Assembly (NCBI RefSeq): GCF_964199755.1
Contig: NC_133900.1
Coordinates: forward strand, 81,190,666 to 81,254,665
Origin: Larus michahellis
Taxonomy: Eukaryota; Chordata; Aves; Charadriiformes; Laridae
DNA: 64,000 nucleotides
Reading direction: 5' to 3'
Under the pieces are notes generated by a model. That model was not told where the DNA came from. It searched no databases and saw nothing but the letters and a program-made list of their open reading frames with translations. The translations under genes were made by a program, and so were the position numbers. Numbering within the stretch: position 1 is the first letter of the stretch; the number at the start of each line of letters is the position of its first letter. Shown here piece by piece: positions 24,301 to 36,500 of this stretch.

Positions 24301-27300
24301 CAATCATTTGCTATGTCCTGTCTCGCACTGGGACTGAGTTTGAGTCTGTTCCTTGTGGTCTAGATCCTGTCTGGATGAGAGGCCATTGCAGGACCTGAGT
24401 TTGTGAAGAGAGTGTGGCTATTTTTGCTTGTCTTGAGTGAGCGGACTTAGCTGGGTCCTTCCTTGAGGAAAAGGACTGAAAGCCAGACTCTGGCTCTGCT
24501 GGGAGGATCTCTATCTCAGTCTAAAGGCTCTAAACTGTCCTCCTGGGTCACAGTAAAGACCCTGGATGTCTGATGTGATTGGAGCATGGGCTGAGTAAAT
24601 ATTGAGGTGGATCAAAGATGGCTGGGAGGTATTGAAGCCCCCTTTCTTAATGGGGCATATTTGGATGCATTTGTTAAGAATGTGAATTTATTCTCCCTGT
24701 TGCATCTGGCTTTGTCTTAAATACAGAAAGCAAGAATTGATAGGACTTAGCAGATAGTGTTAAAGCTAGGAATTGTTTAGTCTTGTGGAAAACTCTGTCC
24801 TAGCCTTGGGTTTTTGTGCTGATGAGGCAGAAGGTGTAATAAAAAAAAAGTCATCCCTCAATATAAACCTAAGCAATAAAATGTATCATTACGTAACTGA
24901 CAGCTTGCAGTATAACTGCTCAAGAAAGGTTTTATGTTACGGGCTTCTCTACAAAAAAAAAAACTGGTCAAGGAAATGAAAAGTAGTGGTGTGCATCTCT
25001 TTTCACCTAGGCTGAAATCATAGCAGCTCCTTGACTACAATGGGACTTGTGAATGAAATGATCATGTTTACTTCAGCTCTTGTTAGCTGTAATGGCACCA
25101 CAGCCTTTTGGAAGAGTAACTCTCTAATTACGTTGCATTCCTAAGTCATATAGTGTGTGTGTGGGGCACATCATGACTAATGCAGAGAGGAAAGCAAGTA
25201 TCTGTTGTTTTAAGTCAAAGGTGCTTATTGTAGGGCTTGAGGAGGAAAGAGCTGAGCTTGCTCTTAACCCTTAGGTACATCATAGCCCCCTTCTTCTAGT
25301 TTCATAACAGGGTGTCTCTAATATGCCCAAAACTTACTTGTAAGATAAGACTTCCTTGTTGGAATGACTTCTTAGTCTTACTGTTCATCTGTGTATATTA
25401 AAACTTATGAGGTAGTTTTCATGCCTGCAATGCTAATGAGCATGATTTGATGCATAAAAAGCAACAGCATGGTAATTCTAACTATTAAGTCAGTAATTGT
25501 GTTTTTGTTATTTATTTTTTTATGTCGAGGGAAGATGGAGAGATTCCTTGTTAGTATATTCAGTTCTTCTCCACCTTCCATTACCACAGCCTGATGTGTT
25601 GTGGATTTTGAGTACAGTCTGCTGTGTATCACAGTGCAAATAACCAAAAGGCATTTCTGTAGTGGCCCTGCACTGCCTATCTAGGTGAGGGACTCCTGTC
25701 CCCTGAGGCTATACCATAAAAGCAAAGAAAAGGGGGGAGGATGGACAGTGCCTGCAGGCTGGGAAGCTCTTGGTGGGTCCAGGACCCTTCCAGAGATGGA
25801 ACTTGATTCCATCTGTGACCTTACTTCAGCCTATCCTTCTGCTAATGTTGTGAAACCATGGGCCCTTTGAACTATTTTTGTGGCACTTTTTTTTTTTGCT
25901 GTTTCTAGCAAATCATTGTCCAAATACTGGTTAGACTTTTTATGAACTAGACAGCTTCTCTCCTGCCTGGTTGAATAACTGATTGCAGCAGCAAAGATTT
26001 CAAGGGCAGACTGTAAACTAGAGATTTTTCCTATAGAAATATGAAATATCAGCCTGGTATGGTTGGCTTTAAAACTCATAAGCATATCATTCTGCCTGTT
26101 TGGATTTCAGCGTCTCCTACGCTGCCATCCTGCAGCAGTGTATTGTTATACAGTGTATTGTAGCTATTTAAACACACATTCTGACGTTCTTCATTGTTTT
26201 AATTCTATTGTCCATCGGAAGAGGCTGGACCTAAATTATCTGACTAAATACAATCTGACTAAATCCTGCTTTCCTTCAAGCAAGCAGGAAAGCGCGTCGC
26301 TTCCCGACATCTGTCCCTGGGTGACAGGCAGGGGTGAGCGCTGCTGCCAGCCGGGCAGGCGGGAGCCCTTCGGCAGGCAGTGGGGTGACCGGGGGCCCGT
26401 TGCCATTGGCCCCAGGCAGGCCGGCTGCCTGCTGCTTACCTCTCACCTACTGGGCAGGAGCTGGGGGGTTTGGCATGTGACAAACGTCCCGGGAGACCTT
26501 GGCTGTAGAGGAGAGCACCAGCTGAGCTGACTGCCATCCCTTTTTTTTTTCCATGGCTGGTTCTTGCTGTGGAATATCCATGTCGGGGAGCAGCTTCTTT
26601 CGGCTCTTCCTTCTGTGCGAACGTGACAAATCAAATGTGCTTCCTGTGCTTGATTATACTGCTGCCCTGGGCCTCCTTAGATGCTGCTTGAGTCTGCCTC
26701 GTGACCAGAGATAAATTGCTGGTATGGTGCTGGGAGAAATAGGAAGCTTGCTAGCATAGAGGAGCTATGGGAGGATATCAGCTGCAAAGGCAGCTTGCTG
26801 TAGTGAGCTTTCTGTGCACGATTGAAAAGAGAGAGTGAGTTTATTTAATAGACCTAAGAGATGAAAAATCCTGCTAGGCTGCTATAGGATTAGGATGCTC
26901 TCTCTTAGGTTAATGCAGGCAAGTTAACATCTTATACCCCTGCCCTCCCTCTCCTTGACTTCCCTGTTTGCCATTTACTGATTGAACAGTCTTACAGTAC
27001 AGCTACCGTAGAAGTAAATGTTTAGGATTTGTGAAATGTTGTCCTTAAATATTTTGCCTTTTTTCTAAAATGCAAGGTCTGTTAAAAGCCATATTAAAAC
27101 TCTGCAGAAATTGCCTCCTGTCAGCCCCACCTGTTTTTCTAGAGTATGAACCAGTAATTGTATGCTTGCTTAATTGCAGCACAGAAGTCTAAAGGTATTG
27201 CCTCTGCCTGCCTGCTGGCGGATCAAATTATTTTGATAGTGGGAAGCTAGCAGGACAAAGTATACATCGCTCTCCTACAACAACAGTGAATTGAAAGGCG

Positions 27301-27340
27301 ATTTCAAATCTTTGTGTGTAACTTTCTTTCATATCAACAG
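18375..27340 (+). other. ACSL1: ACSL1 intron 1
   Basis: About 9 kb from the donor 'gtgagc' to the acceptor 'atatcaacag'. It is mostly unique AT-rich sequence with no CR1 copy that I recognise. The one compositional outlier is a GC-rich patch at about 26285-26500. Open frames are under about 160 codons and lack homology I can name. Confidence 0.6.
26285..26500 (+). promoter_or_regulatory. GC-rich patch in intron 1, candidate alternative promoter or exon
   Basis: About 200 bp much richer in G+C than the rest of the intron, about 1 kb upstream of the start-codon exon. It holds repeated 'ggcagg' motifs and a donor-like 'ggcaggg|gtgagc' at 26334. Mammalian ACSL1 uses several first exons upstream of a shared start-codon exon. 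This patch could be such a first exon or an enhancer. There is no direct proof of transcription. Confidence 0.3.
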
Positions 27341-27568
27341 ATTCCAGCCTCGGGACAACCGCACTGAACTGCAATGCAAGCACATGAGTTGTTTAGATAC
27401 CTACGAATGCCAGAACTTGGGGATGTCAGACAGTATGTACGCACCCTTCCAACAAATACGCTGATGGGCTTCGGTGCTTTTGCAGCTCTCACGACCTACT
27501 GGTATGCAACAAGACCGAAAGCATTAAAACCACCATGTGATTTAGCAATGCAATCTGTGGAAGTAGAG
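27341..27568 (+). CDS. ACSL1: ACSL1 exon 2 (5'UTR end, start codon, residues 1-65)
   Basis: The acceptor 'atatcaacag' and donor 'gagag|gtaagt'-type site bound 228 nt. The coding part starts at ATG 27374, preceded by an in-frame TGA at 27365. It encodes the N terminus [10 protein letters not shown], the [17 protein letters not shown] membrane anchor and the basic [10 protein letters not shown] stop-transfer segment. It ends in phase 0. Confidence 0.95.
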
Positions 27569-30500
27569 GTAAGTGTCACTTGATGGATGTTGTCATTTGA
27601 GAGATACCAAATGCTGATTTACATAAGACCGTTTCCAAACTTGTAGTGTGGGGGGAACACACTTCAGGGCATGTTTGTTTTTTCTGAAATATGGCTTGCA
27701 CTCAGGTTTTTTAGCTTTTTGAATGGAAAAAACACTTTGAGGGTTGATGTCAGTGGTAATAACTAGCATGGGAGAAAAAGTCTTTGTGCTGAGAAAACTG
27801 AGCTTCTGATCTGACTGGTGGGAGGAGACTTGTGACTGTTAGAATTGGCACAGTGCAGTTTTCAATTCCTGGCCACGTGTTTGGGTGTTGACCTATTAAA
27901 TTAGGTCTTGGGGTCAGAGTGTGTATACTGATTGCGTTAATTTTCTGTTATAATAATTAGTTTATAATAGCTGACAGATGAGACTATATATTGGGTTACA
28001 AGCCTGAAGAGGGTACTAACTGTCCTCAAATGATCTGTGGAAAGATATATTAGTCCTGCCAAGAGATCCCAGCAATAGAGTAAGTTGAAATTAAAGCAGT
28101 TGCCTGCTAAACTCTGGATATTCTAGGTTAGCTTTTGTTTTGTGCTTTTTAGAAACAGACAGAGTTGCTGTTAGGTGTTTTTTTGTTTTAAATAGCAAAG
28201 TCAAATATGGAAAGTCTGACTGGGAGCTACTGTTGCTTAGAAGCAAATATAGACAACTGATTACATGGCTGGGGTTTCCTGAGCAGCAGTTATATCAATT
28301 CCCTTGTTCACTACAGAGTAAAAATTTTACTGCTTGTTTAATTCTTTCAAGAGTGCCTGTGTATTTCTTCAGGGTACACAAGGTGTTTTCTTCTTGGGAA
28401 AGAAGGATACAGCTTTGAAAAGTTGTGATCTTCAAGGGAGATAATTACAAAATGTAGGACTGTAAGGCTGACAGTTTCTTGCATTACTCTTGATAGTCAA
28501 CAAATACCACTATAGATATTCTTATATATATACACTTGCAACTGAAGTCTCCCTTTAGAGCACATTTGTCTGTGTGAATAGACTGCATCTAGTTGTCCTA
28601 CATCAAATGCAATTAATGTGACTTCTCATTGTGCTGAAGAGTAGATGTGACTACAAACTCACGTAAACAAATGTGGCAGAGCAGTTTGAAACTTACAGTA
28701 GGTAGACTTTCATGAACTGTAGCAAAGCAAAATCCTGTCATAGTCTCAAATCAGGCACTTTGCAATGTCTCATGCTATTGAAATTGAAGAATGAAGCATT
28801 AGCTGGCCCCTCCATTCAAAAGTTTATTTAGTACCATTTATTTCCTAATCTTCTTTCCAGTATAGTATACAGTAAGCTAACTGACATGTGTTACTACAGC
28901 AAGTAATGGTCTGCTATTAGACGTACACAAAGGGGAAACAAAAATGTGCTCTGGCAATGTGATAATTGCCAAAAATGTCTCCTTTCAAGGAACATGTGTA
29001 GAATAAGGATCTAGAGGTCAGATCTTGCCTCTCTTGGTGAGCTTTCGCAATCTTGACAGCAGTTGCTTGGACAGTGGGTGGAACAGTCTTGTAGAGTAGC
29101 AGAGTTTGGTGGCTGGAGTAAACTCGCAGTGAAAGCTTTCCAGCTGTGGAGCGCCTCACCAGTCAATATAGACTTCAGCAGATTTGTGGGGCTTTGCATT
29201 GGAAGATGGTAAAACAGGGGCTCTTAACTGGCTACAAAAATCAGTGACAAATACTTATTTGCTTGAGACTCTTGACAAGCAGTCTTACTTCACTGCCTTT
29301 ACCTCTTCAGGTGAAATTGCTCATCACTGCTGGATTCTGTGACTGAAATCGTTGTTTGGTAGTATGAGTCTTCACTAAACTACTTAATGCATCATTGATC
29401 TATATTGTGCTAATTAACATCGGTTCTCTGATCAGAGCAAGATAGGTATAACAGCATTATTTTTCATTGCCTCTTCAGAAAATACATTTTAATAGGAAGT
29501 CTGAACAGTAGTAAAACTTAAATGAAAAACAGATGAGTGTTAGCATGCTGTGGTGATAAAAGCGCTCAAACCTTAAGAACATGTTAAAATGAGCAAGATC
29601 TATCCAGTTTTGCTTATTGACAGTTCAGATGATTGACAGCCCTTGATGCAATGTTATAAACTGTATTAAAGTGTAATCAAATGAGAGTGTATGTTTTGCA
29701 GCAAGTTTCAAGTGTCTGTTAGAATTGGTTCTTTTATAACAGTAACAAGAATGTAATACAGTGCTTGGGATCCAGTTTCTCACTACATGTAGAATTTCTT
29801 ATTCCATTCTCTTATACATGTGTTAAGATGTATTGTCACTTCCACAGAAGAAAAACATCAAATACTACTCTCAAATTATGTCTTAACGTTTTTTCTGGCT
29901 AAGCAATACAATATTAAAAGGTCTAGGGAGTAAGAAATGTGCTGCAAAAAAGACGTAGCAGAAGGCAGGCAATTCCTCTTCTCTACTGTTTTAATATCTG
30001 ATCTACCTATTCATTAATGATAATAAGTTTGAACTATAAATAAGCTCCTGCTTAATTCTTACTTGTGACTTATTTCCTTGGCCTCTAACAAAGTTAAAAG
30101 AAGTCAGTGACTGGAGTAGGGTTTCTACATGTTCTGGTAATAATTTTTCATAACTTTATATGAGAGGAGAAAGATCATGTTTACTGCTGTTCCAGGTCAC
30201 TTCCCATCTCTGGAAAGCTTTGATTTGGTAGGCTAGCACTCAGTGACCCATTTTAATCATCACTGAGTGAGCATAAAGATTGCATGCTTAGTCGAATATT
30301 GGTACAAAGAGTTACTTAAAGTATCAGCTCTTCTAGAGTAGATGCTGTAATTAAAAGATGTGGAGTATCATCTTTAAGTATGCGTACTACAGTTACAGTT
30401 TACTAAAAGAAACCCTCTTGTCTTCAAAGCTCCCAGCCTCTCTTCAGGGGAGACTTCTCAGAGATATAGGTGAAAATCTTTCAGGATCCACTTGAATCCA

Positions 30501-33500
30501 TTGTCTGTAGGAGGGGAGACAAGGCTAATGAAAAGTAATTCTAAGTAAAGTCTGACTAGTGTGGGACTGCGTTACTGAGACTCATGCTATACTCTATCAT
30601 GTGCCGTACTGTTAAGAATTTCAGTGCTATGGTAATGGCAGAAGTAGAGCATTAGTCCTGTGTTTTGCAAAGCTTGTGCACCCTTAATGTCTGTAATTGT
30701 AGGCGTATCTGGATCTGTCTGCTTGTAGATTCTGCTTTCTGTTGGTGATTGCTAACTCAACAACTTCGTTTATTGATTTGAGTGCAGGTGTATGGCTGTC
30801 AAATATATTAAATCTTGGTTTAAGAACCCAAATACTTCTATCTGGCTCAATTTCTGCTAAAGCATGTAGAAAGATAGCATGTAAATAAACAGTAGGATGT
30901 CAGTATTTTCTAGTTGTAAAGAGTTTGGATCTGTGGCATTTTTCTTCCTTTAAGAAAAGACATTCAAATATGGAGAGAGGTATTCAACTCATGAAAACTT
31001 TTAAACCCCCTTGCGTTTTCCTGATACATTACCAGAACTCTAGCTTGCCTTGTCTCTCAAGAATCACTTGATTAGACATGTGCTTGCCTCCCTACTAAGT
31101 GATCAGTTTCAGCTGTTGTGTGCTTACCTAGGCATCAGCATGCTTAAAATGATATGGCTGCTTTGAAAACTCCAATAGTTTATACTTCTTGCCGCTCACA
31201 ATATGCGTGCTGGTGACCTAAGTGCCACTTGCTGGTGTACTTTCCCTCTCAGGAAAATGGAAATTGGGTCTCCCGCCTCTGAGGTGTGGTGGAGCCAACA
31301 GAGCGTTTTGACATTACTGCTAATCCTAAGCAGCCTGTGTCAACAAGAAGCAAACCCAGGGCTTGAACAAGAGTGGCTACCTTGTTATGTGACCCAAATA
31401 GGCACTGATAGAGTAAGATATGCCTCTGTTGTAGAATAAATCTGTTTCCCTCAGCTCCTGCTATTCTGAACAAATGCCAAGGCTTTTCTTAATGTCCAGC
31501 TCTTGCTGTGTAATGGGTCAATTCCCTGCAACTCCCTGAGCTCCTGCATGGGCTGCTTTGCTTGAGTAACCAGAGACTGTTCTCACGTTAATGAGATTTT
31601 ATTGCCTGGCTCCTTAAGAACATGGGTAAAACTGACAGCCCTTTTGAGTGCTTACCTTTGTACCGGACAGATCTGTTAGATCCCATTAGAATAATTTCTG
31701 TGAAACCAGCCAAACTTTCCATTCCTCAGATTCAAATGTTTGGTGGTTGTAATGAATGGGAGCATAAGTAAGGTCTAAATGATCTTCAGCATATCCAGGT
31801 GTATTTTACTGCATCTCTGAAGACTAACATTGAACTCCTGATGGCCTTCACACACAGAGCTGGGTGTTTTTCAGCGAAACTCTTATTCTAGGGCTGTCGA
31901 AAATTGAATTAATTTCACTTTACTTTGGGGAAAAAGAATGAAGTAAGCTGAACCACAAGTTGGTTATGTTTCCCTTTACTGAAAGCTCATGAGAATTGAT
32001 GGCATCTCTTCAACAGTAGTTTTACAGAGCTGCTGTTTTTTTTCAGAAGGTGGGTGCAGTCAGTCTTGTATCTGAGCAGCGTGCGGTCTGTCTAAGTCTC
32101 TCAAATTTGGTAGAGTGCCTCAGGCCCTGCAAAAATGGCTTTTGTGTTGCTGAGTAATAGGGTGTGTAAATAAAACGGTGGTAGCTCAGATGAGGAGAAA
32201 ACAAATATTTCTTGGCTTTGCCCAGGAATGGCTTAGGATATGGTATTTCATCTGACAGGGGAATTGTAGCACATCAAACATGGTACTGATACATTGTACT
32301 TGTAACTACAGTCACAGGTAATGCCAACAAACTACAGTATGTGACCTTCCTCAGGTTAGCTCCAGAAGCGGTAAAACTGGGGAAAAATCTAGAAGCTGAC
32401 CTTGGATAATCAAGATCTGTGAAACCAGTGCAATAAAGCAAGTAGTCTTGCTCTTCGTTCCAGGCAGAGACATGCATTAGTGAACTCCTCGCTTCCTGTA
32501 GAGTAGATGTTGGTCTGAGTGCAAGTATGTTCTTGAATTTCTAATGTTCTGAATTTTTAGAGGTAAGCCAGTCATTAATTTGTTCTGGGTCATGTTCACA
32601 GTGTACATCTCTGCTTACTGTCAAAGGAGTGGCAAGCACTGCATTACGCATAGTGTTTTGCTAAAACAAGTTAGACTTGTTTTGGTGTTAAAATATTTCT
32701 TCTGTGCCTTTAATGTGTTAACTCCTTTCTGTGGACATGGGCAATATGACATCTTCTGCAGATAAACCTGTGTTTATCTAGCTTAAACATGAACAGGTGC
32801 TCTCTGGTCTTCCAGGGGACTTTGAAAACAGGAAAATAAACCAATGGCCGGGAATAGCCTATGATTGCATGAGAATAGGTTTTTTGACACTGTAGATGAT
32901 GGCACAATTGAGGCTTAGATTTAGTTAGTCCAGGATTTGAGTTTGTGAAAGAGCCAAGAGTTGACTACAACCACTGATGGAGACAGAATCTTCTGCATTG
33001 TTTACTCAAGACCCTCTGTTTAACCAGCTGGGCTCTTCCTGCTAAGAACTTGCTTGTAGGTGTCTGTCATAGCAGGACTAATAAATGTGGCCCAATAGTG
33101 CTTGTATAACTGCAATTTGTGAAATGAGACTGATATCAAATGAGATTGTTTAATTAATTGCTCTAAAAAAGGCTATGTTAAAACTATGAATTATTGAACT
33201 TTTGTATGGACTTCCAATTGTAGCCTATGTAATGCTCACCTGCTGAAAAACGGTGATTTTAACCCTCAAGGTAATATTGTCTCGACTGCCTCTAACTAGA
33301 TCAGGAGGAAACCTGTTTTGTAAGATGGAACTCTAAATTGGATTAAAGACTAAATTTCTATCTGGTACAGAGTATTTTACTTATGAGAACTCTTGTTTTA
33401 GGGTGTTGTTGACCACCCTTAAAATCATTTAGGTTTTGAAACCACAGTTTGAAGCATGATTATGTTTTTGTAATCTTAATTAGAAAAGTAGATTAGGATC

Positions 33501-36500
33501 TCGGCATTAATATTGTATCCAGAGAGCTCGGAGGCTGGAGTGATTTAGAAAGCTTGATGGAATTAATTATGCTATATACTGCAATAATAGAGTAAAACAC
33601 TTTTTAAGAAAAACCCGGTGTCTAGTAAGGAATATCAACGGCATTTTGTGGTTCTCACTTGTTCTGCGTTATCATAGGTAGCTGAGGAATAAGATTTTTT
33701 TTTTCCTGTCAGGTTTTTAGTAATGCAGGGAGCAGCCTGACTCTTTAAACAATATCCTGTGAGATGCTGCAGATCTCTCCCCTGGTGGTGAACAGAACTG
33801 AAGTTCTCTCAAGCAGAATTTGCCAAGGCTCCTAACAAAACTTAATGGATGAGATGTTTTTATTCCTTCAGGAAATTCCTGTTTGTTTATAACCAACAAG
33901 TGTGTCTAACCTTCCTAATTGGTTTTCTTAGGGTAGTGAGCATGCTAGAAGGTCCTCTCTTCTTAAGAGTGATGAACTGTTAATTTACTACTACGATGAT
34001 GTCAGAACAGCTTATGACGTCTTCCAAAGGGGCGTGCAAGTATCAAGTAAGTTTAAAATCGCAGATAACTCTTTTCAACAACATGTCAAGAACTAAAGGT
34101 CTGGGCTCATCTGAAATGCAGTTGGGAACAGGGCACATCTACCTAGCAATATGGTGAATGTATCGGATGTGGGCTTTCTTGAAGGAAATTTAACTGTGAC
34201 CTCTTGCGAAGCAGTTGTGTGAATAAAGTCAGCGCTCTGCTCCTTAGCCTAAACCAATCTTGCTGCCTCTGTGTCCTTCCCCAGCTTCCCCCCCTGCCCA
34301 CAAACCCCTAAAAAAAAAAGTTTGTCTTCTGAAGGTGTCTGCAAAGAATCTAGAGGCTTAACACAGAGAGCGTAGTCAGTGTGGTGTCAGGTCAGAGGAG
34401 CCAGGGGTAAATTTTGAGTAACTCTTGATTATCATTTTTAGATAATGGTCCATGTCTAGGTGTCAGAAAACCAAACCAGCCGTATGAGTGGATCTCCTAT
34501 AAAGAGGTAAGTAGTCTCTCTAAGCTAGTGCTAGACCTGCTTTTGCTTGCTGAGACCACTGATACAACATCCAGTAATGTGATATAACAAATCTTAATTA
34601 TTTATAGATGTTTTAGAAGTAGTAGCAGAATATTGCAGAAAGGTTCTAGTTCCTGTTAGAGTATCTTAATGGAACAGCATCAAATAAGTGCAAGGGGAAG
34701 AAAAGAAGAGTATCTCCTGCACCTGGGTTTATTAGTGGTTTTATTTCAGAATTTTTGAGTTCTTGCTAGCTTTTAGCATCTTGTTGCTGAATTGTTTAGA
34801 ACTTGGATGCTGCCTCTGAAGGGCTGCAGCTTTGAAGTGGTATCTGGGGACTCAGGCTGCTACTGCTTGCTTGTGAGAGGCTCATTTTATGCTAGGAAAA
34901 GTCCTATCTACAGATGTTACTTGTGCTTCTTGACAATGTGTCTCCGTAGTGCTGAATGGTTGTTGCATAGGGTGTTAAGATACGCTTCTAACTAGTAGCG
35001 TGTTCCTTCATGATTGCTAAAAATATCTTTATGCAAATCTTCTAACAGCTGTGCATTTTTAGGTTGTTCCTGATTTAATCAGTTATTGTCTTCAAATTTG
35101 CATAAAGCTTGCCTATTGCATACTGCTAAGGTCATTAAAGGCCTTTTGTATGTAGCAGACCTCACTTTTCCCAAGGTCATTTTGCTGGGCGCTTGTTAGG
35201 TGTGACCTCTCTTTAATAAAGCTTTTCTGTTTGAGTCATGTGACTAACACGGATTCAGGTCATGTGCTATATGGAAAGAATTTAGAAAATTGCCTTCCCA
35301 AGCTTTGTTTATAAAACTAGATGGGTTTTGCCTCCTTTTCTCCTGCTTTTTGAAGGGAGAAATGCTATTCCCTTAGGCACTGAATGAAGCAGATGGATGG
35401 CATATGTAGTGCTTGTGATTGAGCAGAAATATAATGCTGAATCACTCCAGGGTCACTTCTGGGGTTTGATACAGACACACAGAAAAGGCTGTTTTGTTGT
35501 ATGTGAGCTTAACATTTAAACTTACACTTAACACTTTGAAGTCCAACTGGATTAAGTGTTTCTTCTGATGTATATTGAGTGCAAGTGTAGTATCTACAAT
35601 CAGTGCAGTGTAATGACACTGCAGTGTTTAGGTTATCAAAGTCACAGAGGACATCCAAAATAGCCTAGAGAACTTCTGTCTACTTCGTACCACTTATTTG
35701 CCTTCTTTTTGTAAGACTTAAGGTAAAATAATGTTAAGGAGTGTATACTGATGAGTTTGCTCTCAATTTTTTTGTCTTTTTTTTTTTGCCCCTCCAGGTT
35801 TCAGACAGAGCTGAATGCGTGGGCTCTGCATTACTCCACCGAGGCTTCAAACCGTCTCATGTTCAATATATAGGAATCTTTTCACAAAACAGACCTGAGG
35901 TAACTTAATTGACGGTGTGTGTATTGGTGGTTGAGCTGTTACTGAAGTGGCCCCCTCTTAATATCTGTTGTTGCTTTTTGATAGTGTAGTGAACATCCCC
36001 ACTAAGAGTCGATTTGGCATTGGGGGGAAAAGGCTAAAGACTGACGTTGTAGACCCACAAGGCATCTTCATATAAGAAACAAAACTGATAATTGATACAA
36101 CTGTTAGTCTCTTATACCCTTTTGGCTTTTTTAAACTCCCAGAGCTGAATGCAGAACTCAACTCATTCTCTTCTGCTCTTTCCAGTTTACAGAGGAGGGC
36201 TGTTTAATGGGAAGCTAATGCAGTACTTAGAGAATGTAATCACCATTTGCTTTCTCTTAAAAAAGTGGCGTTGAAGTATGAGGTAATTGAAAGTGTCTGG
36301 AAGTCGTAAGGAGGTTTTTAAACCCTTCAAAACCCAAAGAAGCACTTAGTGATTAAATATTTGGACAAATAGAAGATGGCTCAAGGTGATAGCTCTATCT
36401 CTGCCAGAGGCCCTGGGCACAAAGATTCTGGGAGGGAGAACTGCTGATGAAGGCAAAAATTGAAAACTAATTGCAGTTTAATAAAGGGGCAGAAAGATTA

